From Desulfurellales bacterium (lineage in GTDB: Bacteria > Campylobacterota_A > Desulfurellia > Desulfurellales > Hippeaceae), in NCBI GenBank assembly GCA_027035575.1, contig JALVUQ010000063.1, forward strand, positions 1 through 64,000: 64,000 nucleotides of DNA, in the 5' to 3' direction. This document shows, piece after piece, positions 28,550 to 36,922 of the stretch. The notes below the pieces were generated by a model. The model saw only the letters and a list, made by a program, of their open reading frames with translations, was not told where the DNA came from and ran no database searches. The translations under genes and the position numbers were made by a program. Numbering within the stretch: the first letter of the stretch is position 1; every line of letters begins with the position of its first letter.

Positions 28550-28578
28550 ATTATAGCTTTTTTAGATACAATTGTGAA
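28550..28578 (-). promoter_or_regulatory. Sigma-70-type promoter of the CoA-ligase/dehydratase operon
   Basis: On the minus strand, TTCACA (28573-28578), a 17-base spacer and TATAAT (28550-28555) lie about 37 bases before the CoA ligase start. The -10 is perfect and the -35 has one mismatch. Confidence 0.7.
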
Positions 28579-28628
28579 GTAATATTTTTATGGATGGATA
28601 TGCAGTAAATTTTAGTTAAATTTTTAAA

Positions 28629-28675
28629 GGTTAACATAGAATCATAATCTTTAGATAATTTTTTCCTTGTTAACC
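28629..28675 (+). promoter_or_regulatory. Inverted repeat upstream of the cstA promoter
   Basis: GGTTAACA at 28629-28636 and TGTTAACC at 28668-28675 are exact inverted copies 31 bases apart, each containing the palindrome GTTAAC. They lie just upstream of the cstA -35 box and could be paired activator or repressor sites. No regulator is assigned. Confidence 0.4.
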
Positions 28676-28696
28676 CGCTATGCAAAAAATTATATT

Positions 28697-28725
28697 TTGA
28701 CAAAGCAGGGATTATGATTTAGTAT
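28697..28725 (+). promoter_or_regulatory. Sigma-70-type promoter of cstA
   Basis: TTGACA (28697-28702), a 17-base spacer and TAGTAT (28720-28725) end about 27 bases before the cstA start, so the leader is short and includes the GGGAGG ribosome site. Confidence 0.7.
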
Positions 28726-28752
28726 TGCTTAATTTTGTAAGGGAGGTGTTTT

Positions 28753-30480
28753 ATGAATGCTACTGTCTTAGTCATCATAGGTCTTATCATATATCTTGTA
28801 TTCTATAAGGCTTACGGTGGCTTCCTCAAAAATTCCATTGTGGGGAAATCCGACAAAGAGGTTCCTTCAAAGAGACTGTTTGACAACGTTGACTATGTCC
28901 CCGCAAACAAATACGTGCTTTTCGGTCACCATTTTGCATCAATCGCCGGCGCTGCACCTATTATAGGTCCTGCCATAGCGCTTGCTTGGGGTTGGTTGCC
29001 TGCCATTTTATGGGTATGGTTCGGTAACGTATTTATAGGAGCGGTTCACGACTATCTTTCCTTGATGAGCTCTGTCAGATACGACGGATACTCCGTTCAA
29101 TGGGTTGCAGGTAAGGTTATCAAAAAAAGAACTTCCTATATTTTTGCCTGGTTTATTCTGTTTGTTTTAATACTTGTTGTTGCAGCCTTCGGCGCTGTTT
29201 TGGGCGGTATATTTGTTAAAAAGCCTGCTGTCCCGACTGCATATTTCCTACAGATTGCCTTTGCTTTCATACTCGGTTTTGTAATGTACAAAATGAAAGC
29301 AAAGTTCAGCATTTCAACCGTACTGGCAATAATATTCTTGGTAACATCCATAGGGGTTGCCGTTTACTATCCGTTCCACGCATCATATAAGGTTTGGATG
29401 ATTGTATTTTTGGCTTATATAATTATAGCTGCTGCAATTCCTGTAAATATTCTTTTGCAGCCGAGAGATTATATGAACGCATGGCTTTTGGTATTCGGTC
29501 TTGCAATCGGTGGAATAGCGGTTATATTCGCCTTTAAACCTATGGCAATTCCTGCAACGACTATGTTTGCTCCGCCGATTATCGGAGGACAGCACACACC
29601 GTTTTGGCCTGCAATTCCGCTCATCATAGCATGCGGTTCTTTGAGTGGATTCCATGCACTTGTTGCAAGCGGAACAACTTCAAAGCAGCTTTCGGATGAG
29701 GTTGAAGGACTGTTTATAGGCTACGGTTCTATGTTGACGGAAGGATTTTTGTCAACACTTGTTATCCTGTCAATAGGAATAGCCGGAATGGGTTTGGTCG
29801 GCACTGCAAAAGAGCAGACATTAGCTGCAAATGCCGTTGCCTTCGGAAACCACTACATACCTATAATGAAATCATCAGGCGGACCTGTAGGTCTGTTTGC
29901 AAAATCGTATGCTACGGTTGTTAACAGCGTTTTGGGAATTCCAACCAAATTTATGGTTGTACTCGCCGCTATGTGGGTTGCATCTTTTGCCATGACAACG
30001 CTGGATACGACAAACAGACTTGCAAGATACACGTTTGCCGAAATCTTCGAACCGATAAAAGAGACATCCAAAGGTGCCTACGATTTCTTTACAAATAAAT
30101 GGATTGCATCTTTCATACCTGCGGCAATTGGTATAGCTCTTGCCTGGACAGGTGAGTGGAAGGTTATATGGCCTGCTTTCGGTGCCGCTAACCAGATGCT
30201 TGCCTCAATTGCCCTAATGACGGCTTCTGCATGGGTTATGAGAGTTCAGAAAAAACCATCCTGGCCTGTATTGATACCGGCTCTGTTCTTATGGATTACC
30301 GTTTCGATTGCTATGATATGGTATTTAATTAAGGTAATACCTGTATTTATGGCAAAAAGCCCGGTTCAAGCATACGTATTGGGCGCAATGATGATTATAA
30401 TGCTCATACTGAACTTAATACTTGTTTACGATTTTGCCACACCTGATAAGAACCAGGAGTTTGCAAAAGATAATGCTTGA
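28753..30480 (+). CDS. cstA: Carbon starvation protein CstA family transporter
   Basis: This 575-residue polytopic inner-membrane protein has about 15-16 hydrophobic segments. Family motifs include YKAYGGFLKN near 17, YVPANKYVLFGHHFASIAGAAPI near 50 (with conserved histidines), GAVHDYLSLM, and SGFHALVASGTTSKQL near 298. CstA proteins import pyruvate or peptides. It has a GGGAGG ribosome site and is first in a four-gene unit with an ArsA/Get3-like ATPase. Substrate here is not known. Confidence 0.92.
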   Translation: MNATVLVIIGLIIYLVFYKAYGGFLKNSIVGKSDKEVPSKRLFDNVDYVPANKYVLFGHHFASIAGAAPIIGPAIALAWGWLPAILWVWFGNVFIGAVHDYLSLMSSVRYDGYSVQWVAGKVIKKRTSYIFAWFILFVLILVVAAFGAVLGGIFVKKPAVPTAYFLQIAFAFILGFVMYKMKAKFSISTVLAIIFLVTSIGVAVYYPFHASYKVWMIVFLAYIIIAAAIPVNILLQPRDYMNAWLLVFGLAIGGIAVIFAFKPMAIPATTMFAPPIIGGQHTPFWPAIPLIIACGSLSGFHALVASGTTSKQLSDEVEGLFIGYGSMLTEGFLSTLVILSIGIAGMGLVGTAKEQTLAANAVAFGNHYIPIMKSSGGPVGLFAKSYATVVNSVLGIPTKFMVVLAAMWVASFAMTTLDTTNRLARYTFAEIFEPIKETSKGAYDFFTNKWIASFIPAAIGIALAWTGEWKVIWPAFGAANQMLASIALMTASAWVMRVQKKPSWPVLIPALFLWITVSIAMIWYLIKVIPVFMAKSPVQAYVLGAMMIIMLILNLILVYDFATPDKNQEFAKDNA

Positions 30481-30739
30481 AAAATTTCTTGAAAATTTTT
30501 CGGCTTTTATTGAAGGCTTTAAAGACCAGAGCACATCAACCATTGAGCTTCAGCTTCACGAAATGGAGAATGCCTTTGCTTTGGTGTGCTTTGGTTCTTT
30601 GATGGGTATGCCGTCCCCGCCAAGCTATCTGGGGATGGCTCTTTTACCCTATCTTGAACACGAAATCAAGGTTATGATATTCAAGTCGGAGAGACTTGAT
30701 GACAGATTAGCCGAATTTTTTGATTTGAGTGATATATGA
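30473..30739 (+). CDS. Small protein between cstA and the ArsA-like ATPase
   Basis: The protein is 88 residues from the ATG at 30473, overlapping the cstA stop by 8 bases. An upstream start at 30422 would lie deep in cstA. It is not a recognised family. It is acidic, with two amphipathic helical stretches around a motif LMGMPSPPSYLG at about 44-55. It overlaps the ATPase start (ATGA), so tight co-expression is clear. A role as partner or regulator of CstA or the ATPase is only inference. Confidence 0.7.
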   Translation: MLEKFLENFSAFIEGFKDQSTSTIELQLHEMENAFALVCFGSLMGMPSPPSYLGMALLPYLEHEIKVMIFKSERLDDRLAEFFDLSDI

Positions 30740-31650
30740 AAAATATTATATTTTTTTTGGGAAAAGGAGGGGTTGGAAAAACGACCTCTTCGGTCAGCCT
30801 TGCATACTATCTCGCTGAAAAAGACAAAAGCGTCTATCTTGCATCGGTTGACCCGGCTCACAATATATGCGACATAGTCTCAGACAAGCCGTTTACGGGC
30901 TGCAAAAATATATACAAAAAATTATATGCCGAAGAGATTGATGTTGAGGGTTACTTAAAAGAATTTACTCACCAAACAACAAAACGAATGAAAGAAACAT
31001 ACAAATACCTACAAATAATCAATCTCGACAAAATGCTTGATGTTATGAAATATTCGCCGGGGATGGAAGAGTATGCCATAATGTATGCTTTAAAAGAAAA
31101 AATAGAAAATAATCAAGATAAAGATTATATAGTGATAGACACACCGCCAACAGGGCTTATGCTGAAGATTTTTGCACTGCCGTTTACTTCAAAGATGTGG
31201 ATAGAAAAACTGATTTTATGGCGCAGAAAAATAATAGATGCAAGAAGCGCCATAGCCAATATCAATCCCAAAGCCATAGACGAAGAACTTGCATTGGAAG
31301 AAGAAGACGACAAGGTTTTAAAAGAGTTAGGCATTCAATCAAAAACGATAAGTTTTATGGTTAATATGCTTCAGGATACCAAAAAAACAAAAACCGCCAT
31401 TGTGCTGAATCAGGATTTATTGTCCCTCAATGAAAGCAAAAGGATAAAAGATGGATTGCAGTTTATGGGTATTCCCTTAAACGCCGTAATCTTAAATAAA
31501 AAGGGAATGCTCGCAGAAAGTGCTGATATTGCCGGATATTTTAATGATTTGCCTATATATGAAGTTCCTTTTTTTAGAAACGGTCTGCTTAAAAAAGAGG
31601 ATATGATAAAAGCGTGCAAATCTTGGGTGAGTGGACTGATAGATGAATAA
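30736..31650 (+). CDS. ArsA/Get3-like P-loop ATPase
   Basis: The protein is 304 residues. The deviant Walker A GKGGVGKTT lies at 9-17, the switch I-like motif VDPAHNICD near 40, and the switch II motif VIDTPPTGLML near 135, matching the DTAPTGHTLR pattern of ArsA. It is a single-domain protein like Get3, so it would work as a dimer. No arsenic genes are nearby. The cluster with CstA and a membrane-anchored protein suggests a membrane-associated role. Confidence 0.88.
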   Translation: MKNIIFFLGKGGVGKTTSSVSLAYYLAEKDKSVYLASVDPAHNICDIVSDKPFTGCKNIYKKLYAEEIDVEGYLKEFTHQTTKRMKETYKYLQIINLDKMLDVMKYSPGMEEYAIMYALKEKIENNQDKDYIVIDTPPTGLMLKIFALPFTSKMWIEKLILWRRKIIDARSAIANINPKAIDEELALEEEDDKVLKELGIQSKTISFMVNMLQDTKKTKTAIVLNQDLLSLNESKRIKDGLQFMGIPLNAVILNKKGMLAESADIAGYFNDLPIYEVPFFRNGLLKKEDMIKACKSWVSGLIDE

Positions 31651-32269
31651 ATATATAACGCTGTTTATCGGCGTAAGCGTCGTTATAAGCCTCGTTTATA
31701 TAGCCGGCTACAAAAAAAACATAAAAATAATGAAGAAGATGGCAGAAACGCTTGAGGAAACCTTTCAACCCAAAGATAAACTATATACATATTTGGGCGG
31801 CGTTTTGGGATTTATTGCTGAATACCAGGTTGACGGATTTGAGAAGATATCCGTGACTTTGAGACTTATCCCAAGACAGAGCGCTCTATACCTGCCTTTT
31901 ATGTTCGTTACAAGCGGAAAAGACAGCCTGCAGATAATGTTTTATACAAAAAAACCTGTTGTCAGCGAATTTCACTTGATAAAAGAGAGCTTTTTAAAGA
32001 TGACAAAACCAAAAATTTACAACCGCACAAAATTAAAGAGCGAAAAAATAGAGATAGAGGGTACAAAATACGAGATGCTGACGGAAAATTCAAAGTATAA
32101 AAAATTCATAGAATTCATACCTATATTTAACAAAAGGCAGTTCAACCATCTTGCTATGACAAAAGAAAAAAGCATTGTCTATATTAATTTGCTTTTTTAC
32201 AAAACAGATTACGAAGAGCTTAAAAATTCCTTAAAAAAAGCCGCAAACTTTATAAAAAGCGCCGTATAG
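31643..32269 (+). CDS. Membrane-anchored protein of unknown function, fourth gene of the cstA cluster
   Basis: This 208-residue protein is not recognised. One N-terminal membrane segment (residues 5-22) is followed by a basic soluble domain of mixed alpha/beta character. Notable segments are YLGGVLGFIAEYQVDGFEK near 50 and LRLIPRQSALYLPFMF near 73. It overlaps the ATPase gene by 8 bases. It may be a membrane anchor or receptor for the ATPase, but this is inferred from position alone. Confidence 0.75.
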   Translation: MNKYITLFIGVSVVISLVYIAGYKKNIKIMKKMAETLEETFQPKDKLYTYLGGVLGFIAEYQVDGFEKISVTLRLIPRQSALYLPFMFVTSGKDSLQIMFYTKKPVVSEFHLIKESFLKMTKPKIYNRTKLKSEKIEIEGTKYEMLTENSKYKKFIEFIPIFNKRQFNHLAMTKEKSIVYINLLFYKTDYEELKNSLKKAANFIKSAV

Positions 32270-32273
32270 CACA

Positions 32274-33488
32274 CTAAGTGGAGTATATGCTGTCTGCAAA
32301 CTCTATTGACTTAAAATAGTAGTCGTTCACCTGTTCTATATTCAACGAGGTGTTTTTAACAATTTCATACGCCCTGTCGAAATCACCGAATTCAAACATC
32401 TTTATGAAATCCAGAAGCTTTTTATATTTATTTTCCTTGCCTGTTAGAGCAGCCTTCAGCTCTTCACTTAAATAGTCAAACTCTTTTAAGACAACCTCCA
32501 TAGGCAAATTGAGTATTGAATCCATCAACGAAAACATACCGAGAAGATAGGCATTGTCTTCGTCAAGCGAGAAATATGGAGCCAAAAATGATGCCAACTT
32601 TGCCCTTACCGATGAGAGTATGATTAGCTCTTCGGGTTTTTCTTCGGACAGTTTTGAGACGTACATAATATTCAGCCACTCTTTCACTCTCCTTAAACCC
32701 AATATGCCGACAGCAGCCTTAATCGTATTTATCTTGTGTTTCAGTCCAAAAAACGGCGAGTTTACAAAAGCTAATATTTTAGTATGCAGATATATATCCC
32801 CGCTTATAATTTTTATAAGCTCCTCAGGCTCGCTTTCAGGATTGTTTACTATTGCCATAGCTTTTAAAATACTCATTTGATACGGTGCTATATCCGTTTT
32901 TGCTTCAATAACGGGCTTTTGAAAGAAATATCCCTGAAAATAGTTAAATCCCAAATCGAGGGCAAATTTAAACGTATCTTCATCCTCAACCTTCTCGGCA
33001 AGCAATTTCAAATCGTACTTCTTGTATATTTCAACCTGTTTTTTAATCTCTTCCCTGCTTAATTCAAGAAAATCTATTTTTATTATGTCTGCAAGTGCAA
33101 CCAGTTTTTCGAGATGCTCCATAAAGACAAAGTCATCCAAAGCAATCGTGTAGCCCTGTTTTTTTGCATCTTCAACCGCCTCTACAACTTCCTCTTCAGC
33201 CATAACATCCTCAAGTATCTCCACCACAATTTTATCTTTCGGAAGAGCTTCATAAAGCCTTTGAACTATCAAATCCCTTGTAAAATTTATAAACACCCTT
33301 CCGTTTTTAGCTATTCTATCTATGCCGAGATTTAAAAACGTATTAATTATAACTCTGTTTGTAACAGTGTTTCCGTCAAGAGCCGAAAAAGAGGTATTGT
33401 TTTTTACGTTTTCTCTATAAAGCAACTCATATCCGAAAGTATGGGAGTTTCTATCCAGTATAGCCTGTCTTCCAACAAGAAATTCCAT
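32274..33488 (-). CDS. EAL-HDOD signalling protein (YuxH/CdgJ-like), degenerate EAL motif
   Basis: The protein is 404 residues from the ATG at 33488, preceded by GGGAGGT. Residues 1-200 form an EAL fold (start FLVGRQAILDRN, EILEDV, IALDDFVF, KIDFLEL), and residues about 205-400 form an HDOD domain. The catalytic EAL reads ELL at 21-23, and several metal ligands seem absent, as is usual for EAL-HDOD proteins, so phosphodiesterase activity is unlikely. Relatives affect motility and surface behaviour. It is convergent with the cstA cluster and transcribed away from the ankyrin gene. Confidence 0.88.
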   Translation of the reverse strand: MEFLVGRQAILDRNSHTFGYELLYRENVKNNTSFSALDGNTVTNRVIINTFLNLGIDRIAKNGRVFINFTRDLIVQRLYEALPKDKIVVEILEDVMAEEEVVEAVEDAKKQGYTIALDDFVFMEHLEKLVALADIIKIDFLELSREEIKKQVEIYKKYDLKLLAEKVEDEDTFKFALDLGFNYFQGYFFQKPVIEAKTDIAPYQMSILKAMAIVNNPESEPEELIKIISGDIYLHTKILAFVNSPFFGLKHKINTIKAAVGILGLRRVKEWLNIMYVSKLSEEKPEELIILSSVRAKLASFLAPYFSLDEDNAYLLGMFSLMDSILNLPMEVVLKEFDYLSEELKAALTGKENKYKKLLDFIKMFEFGDFDRAYEIVKNTSLNIEQVNDYYFKSIEFADSIYST

Positions 33489-33519
33489 AACCACCTCCCG
33501 ATGTAAATATATCTGTTAA

Positions 33520-33547
33520 ATTATATATCTAAATTTAAATAATGCAA
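33520..33547 (-). promoter_or_regulatory. Sigma-70-type promoter of the EAL-HDOD gene
   Basis: On the minus strand, TTGCAT (33542-33547), a 16-base spacer and TATAAT (33520-33525) lie about 30 bases before the start codon. Confidence 0.6.
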
Positions 33548-33692
33548 CAAATTCATTAATTATTATATAGTTTTATAACTGAAGTAAACTTCAATCTTAA
33601 AAAGTTAACTGCCGTAATTAAATTAAAAAAATCTGTTGCAAGACATTTTGTTGTATGGTATTGATTGTAGCAGATTAAACGGAGGCTTGAAG

Positions 33693-34760
33693 ATGAAAAA
33701 AACTTTTACCCTGCTTCTTTTGATATTCTTATGCTCATTTTTTATTACAAATACTTCTTTTGCGACAAAACAGTCCAAATATATGTTGACCGTTAAACTT
33801 TTTAGTGCCGTTAAATCGGACAATCTGAGTTTGGTTAAAAGACTGATTAAAGAAGGAGCCTATGTTAACGCCAAAGATGCGGCAGGAAGAAGCCCTCTAA
33901 ATTGGGCGGCATACAACTCTGACACAAAAATGGTTAAGTACTTGATAGAAAACGGAGCGGATGTTAACAGTAAAAACAACTTCGGAGCCTCCGCACTGCA
34001 CATATCGGCTCTTATGGGCGATAAAAAAACGGCAAAGCTGCTTATTGAAAAGGGAGCAAAAATAGATGCGGCAGCAATAAACGGCTGGACTCCGCTTCAC
34101 GTTGCTGCCGGCAACGGGCACACCGAAACAGCAAAGCTGCTTATTGAAAATGGAGCTAATGTCGAGGCAAAGGATAAAATAGGCAATACACCGCTTCACG
34201 ATGCCGCTAGAAACGGCAGTGTTGATACGGCAAAACTGCTCATTGACAACAAAGCCGACGTAAATGCCACAAACAATGCCGGTGATACACCACTCCATAT
34301 TGCAGCCTACAACGGAAAAAGAGATATGATTAAATTTCTGATAAAAAACGGTGCAAAGGTAAATGCAAAATCAAAAATGGGCTGGACTCCGCTGCATTGG
34401 GCGGCGGCAAACGGATATATTGAAAGCGCAAAAGTATTGGTAAAAAACGGCGCAGATATAGATGTAAAAAACAGCAACGGTTCAACCCCGCTCAACAATG
34501 CAACACTAAGCGGGCATACAAAAATAGCAAAGTTTCTTATAGAGCACGGAGCCAACGTAAATACAAGAACAAACAGAGGCTGGACTCCGCTGCATTGGGC
34601 GGCGGCGGAAGGCTATGTAGAAATAGCAAAACTACTTATAAAGCATGGGGCAGACGTAAATGCAAGAAATAACCGCGGGTTAACGCCTCTTGATATTGCC
34701 ATTCAAAACAAACGCAGAGCTGTGATAAAGTTGTTGGAAAAATATAAAGCAAAAAAATAG
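33693..34760 (+). CDS. Exported ankyrin-repeat protein
   Basis: The protein is 355 residues from the ATG at 33693, which has a GGAGG site; the longer frame to 33636 lacks one. A signal peptide (1-24, ending SFA) precedes about ten ankyrin repeats of 33 residues, with the GxTPLHxAA core visible eight or nine times. It should be a periplasmic or secreted binding scaffold. Two repeats, 198 bases apart, share 29 identical bases (34380-34408 and 34578-34606), evidence of internal duplication. No partner gene is obvious; the downstream gene is convergent. Confidence 0.88.
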   Translation: MKKTFTLLLLIFLCSFFITNTSFATKQSKYMLTVKLFSAVKSDNLSLVKRLIKEGAYVNAKDAAGRSPLNWAAYNSDTKMVKYLIENGADVNSKNNFGASALHISALMGDKKTAKLLIEKGAKIDAAAINGWTPLHVAAGNGHTETAKLLIENGANVEAKDKIGNTPLHDAARNGSVDTAKLLIDNKADVNATNNAGDTPLHIAAYNGKRDMIKFLIKNGAKVNAKSKMGWTPLHWAAANGYIESAKVLVKNGADIDVKNSNGSTPLNNATLSGHTKIAKFLIEHGANVNTRTNRGWTPLHWAAAEGYVEIAKLLIKHGADVNARNNRGLTPLDIAIQNKRRAVIKLLEKYKAKK

Positions 34761-34783
34761 TTGAGCGATTAAAAAAGATACAC

Positions 34784-35698
34784 TCAATTTTTCAACTTAT
34801 TTGACAAAAGAAAGGCGCTTAAAACGTAGTTGTAGCTTGCATGGTAGCGCATCAACACCAAACAGTTGTGAAAACAAGCCCACTGCTCGTAGCCGTTTTT
34901 TGTTTTCAGCGTGGCTATTTTTACCTTTTCGTTTTTTATATCTGTTTTTTGCATAAGACAATCTCTTATCCCGTTAATGTCAATTGACTTTTCGTCTATT
35001 TTACAGTCGTTTTTAATCTTAATCGCTACAGGCTCACCCTTTTTCCATCCGTGCTTCACTAAAAAATTTGCCACACTGGCAAGAACATCTCCGATATTGT
35101 GCTCCAAATCCACCTTTTTATCTTTATTGAAATCGATTCCGTAGTGCAGTATGTTGTACGGCATAAATTGCGGAATACCTATGGAGCCTGCATAAGAACC
35201 CTTTACGTTAAAAGGGTTTATGTTATTCATTTTTGCATATATTAAAAAATACTTCAGTTCGCTTAAAAAGTAACTGCTTCTTGGTGAAATAACGCTTAAC
35301 GTATATAGGCTGTTTGCAACGGAGAATTTCGGCTTATACCGACCGTAAAACGTTTCCATTCCTATTATAGCCGTTATTATGTAGCGATTTACGGCAAATT
35401 CCTTCTCTATTTTATCAAACATATTTTTATGCTCTTTTAAAAATGTTTTTCCGACTTTTATGTGGTTTCGATTTATAAATATATTTTTATATTCATACCA
35501 GGGAGCTTTGTCTTTTGAATTCTTCACAAGCGTTGTGATTTGCTTCTTGTTCAGCTTTACTTTGGAAAGAAAATTCTCAACATACGTTTTATTAAGCTCA
35601 CTATCGGCGGTTAAATATTTAAATATGTAATTTTTATCAAAAGCATTGGCTTCAATTGGAATTAATACTAAAAAAACAAACAACAAAAATCTATACAT
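34784..35698 (-). CDS. Lytic murein transglycosylase, MltB family
   Basis: The protein is 304 residues from the ATG at 35698 that begins the signal peptide MYRFLLFVFLVLIPIEANA. The catalytic Glu is in IIGMETFYGRY, and family motifs GSYAGSIGIPQFMPYN and LASVANFLVKHGW follow. It cleaves peptidoglycan to 1,6-anhydromuropeptides. No lipobox Cys is present, so it is probably soluble in the periplasm (SltB type). Confidence 0.9.
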   Translation of the reverse strand: MYRFLLFVFLVLIPIEANAFDKNYIFKYLTADSELNKTYVENFLSKVKLNKKQITTLVKNSKDKAPWYEYKNIFINRNHIKVGKTFLKEHKNMFDKIEKEFAVNRYIITAIIGMETFYGRYKPKFSVANSLYTLSVISPRSSYFLSELKYFLIYAKMNNINPFNVKGSYAGSIGIPQFMPYNILHYGIDFNKDKKVDLEHNIGDVLASVANFLVKHGWKKGEPVAIKIKNDCKIDEKSIDINGIRDCLMQKTDIKNEKVKIATLKTKNGYEQWACFHNCLVLMRYHASYNYVLSAFLLSNKLKN

Positions 35699-35738
35699 TG
35701 GATTAATTATAAACAAACCCTCTCGATATTACAACAAT

Positions 35739-35766
35739 TTGACACTCATAACTTTGATGATATACT
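35739..35766 (+). promoter_or_regulatory. Sigma-70-type promoter before the TorD-like gene
   Basis: TTGACA (35739-35744), a 16-base spacer and TATACT (35761-35766) lie about 35 bases before the start at 35802. It probably drives the following run of genes into cobO and the HD-GYP gene. Confidence 0.75.
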
Positions 35767-35801
35767 TTAAAATTAAGAAAACAAAAGAAAGGAACAAAAG
35801 A

Positions 35802-36410
35802 ATGAAAGAAGACAGAGTTGCTGTGTATAAGTTTTTAAGCATAGGGTTTGCCTATCCTCAAGAGGGTTTTGGAGAGATACTAAAAAAGAGCGTTCAGCTT
35901 GTATCGGAACACTACACACGCTTAAATAAAAACGGATACAGGCTCTCCGGCATAAAAAAACTAAAATCAGGGCTTAAAGAGCTCTCAAAATTAAAAACAG
36001 ACAACTGGCAGGAGATATACACCTCTCTTTTTGTATCCAATTTCCCCAAAACACCGCTTCATCCGTATGAATCTTTTTATAAAGAAGGCTTGCTGGTAAG
36101 CGAAAGCAGCGATGAGATATCCGAAATATACAAAGATTGCGGTGTGGAGATATTTGACGATAAGGAGTTCCCGGATTTGATAAACTTGGAGCTTGAGTTT
36201 GCCTCATTTATTGTCGAAAATCAGGAAGGATGTTTGCCCGTTTACAACGAATTTTTTAACAACCACCTCTTTAGCTGGATTTTTGACTTTTTCAAAGACG
36301 TTGAAGGATATGAAAAAACACCTCTTTTTTATTCGGGTCTTGCTAAAATAGGAAATCTTTTTTTACAAAAAGAAAAAAAGGTTATAGCGAGGTTGACAGA
36401 TGAACGATAG
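35802..36410 (+). CDS. TorD/DmsD-like cytoplasmic chaperone
   Basis: The protein is 202 residues from the ATG at 35802, with AAAGGA upstream; a longer frame to 35646 would run back over the promoter. It is all-helical in character, with the family segment HPYESFYKEGLLVSESSDEI and a late acidic stretch. TorD-type proteins bind the Tat signal of molybdenum or tungsten oxidoreductases before cofactor loading. No such enzyme is encoded in this window, so its client lies elsewhere. Family call is moderate. Confidence 0.75.
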   Translation: MKEDRVAVYKFLSIGFAYPQEGFGEILKKSVQLVSEHYTRLNKNGYRLSGIKKLKSGLKELSKLKTDNWQEIYTSLFVSNFPKTPLHPYESFYKEGLLVSESSDEISEIYKDCGVEIFDDKEFPDLINLELEFASFIVENQEGCLPVYNEFFNNHLFSWIFDFFKDVEGYEKTPLFYSGLAKIGNLFLQKEKKVIARLTDER

Positions 36411-36918
36411 AGGCTATATACAGGTCTATACCGGAAACGGCAAAGGCAAAACCACCGCCGCGATAGGGCTTGCCGTACGAGCCGTAGGTGCAGGACTAAG
36501 GGTTCTGTTTGCCCAGTTTGTCAAAGGTCAATACTACAGTGAACACAAGACATTGAGCAAATTGGACAACCTTACCATTAAACAGTTCGGACGAGAAGGG
36601 TTTATACACTCCGAACCGGCTAAAGAAGATATAGAGGCGGCACGCATAGGCTACAATTTTATCTTGGATGTTTTTAAAAAAGAGGAATACGATGTCGTGA
36701 TTCTCGATGAAGCCAATATAGCCGTATTCTTTAAACTATTTTCTGAAGATGAACTCTTGAATTTGATGGAGAAAAAACCGAAAAACACCGAGCTTATCAT
36801 AACCGGAAGGTATGCGCCCGAAAAGGTTATGGAAAAAGCCGACCTTGTAACCGAGATGAAAGAGATTAAACACTACTACCAGAAAAACGTTTTGGCAAGG
36901 ACGGGCATAGAAAAGTAG
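36400..36918 (+). CDS. cobO: Cob(I)yrinic acid a,c-diamide adenosyltransferase
   Basis: The 172-residue BtuR/CobO/CobA type has P-loop TGNGKGKTTAAIGLAVRA near residue 11, FVKGQYYSEH, and the Walker B-like VILDEANIAV. It transfers the 5'-deoxyadenosyl group of ATP to cobalt in corrinoids. It overlaps the TorD-like gene by 11 bases. Other cobalamin genes are not in the window, so it may serve salvage or a remote pathway. Confidence 0.93.
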   Translation: MNDRGYIQVYTGNGKGKTTAAIGLAVRAVGAGLRVLFAQFVKGQYYSEHKTLSKLDNLTIKQFGREGFIHSEPAKEDIEAARIGYNFILDVFKKEEYDVVILDEANIAVFFKLFSEDELLNLMEKKPKNTELIITGRYAPEKVMEKADLVTEMKEIKHYYQKNVLARTGIEK

Positions 36919-36922
36919 CCCT

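Noticed and set aside
34761-34800. Bidirectional terminator between the ankyrin and transglycosylase genes
   Set aside because: Only 5-6 bp AT-rich arms around a long loop can be drawn, too weak to call.
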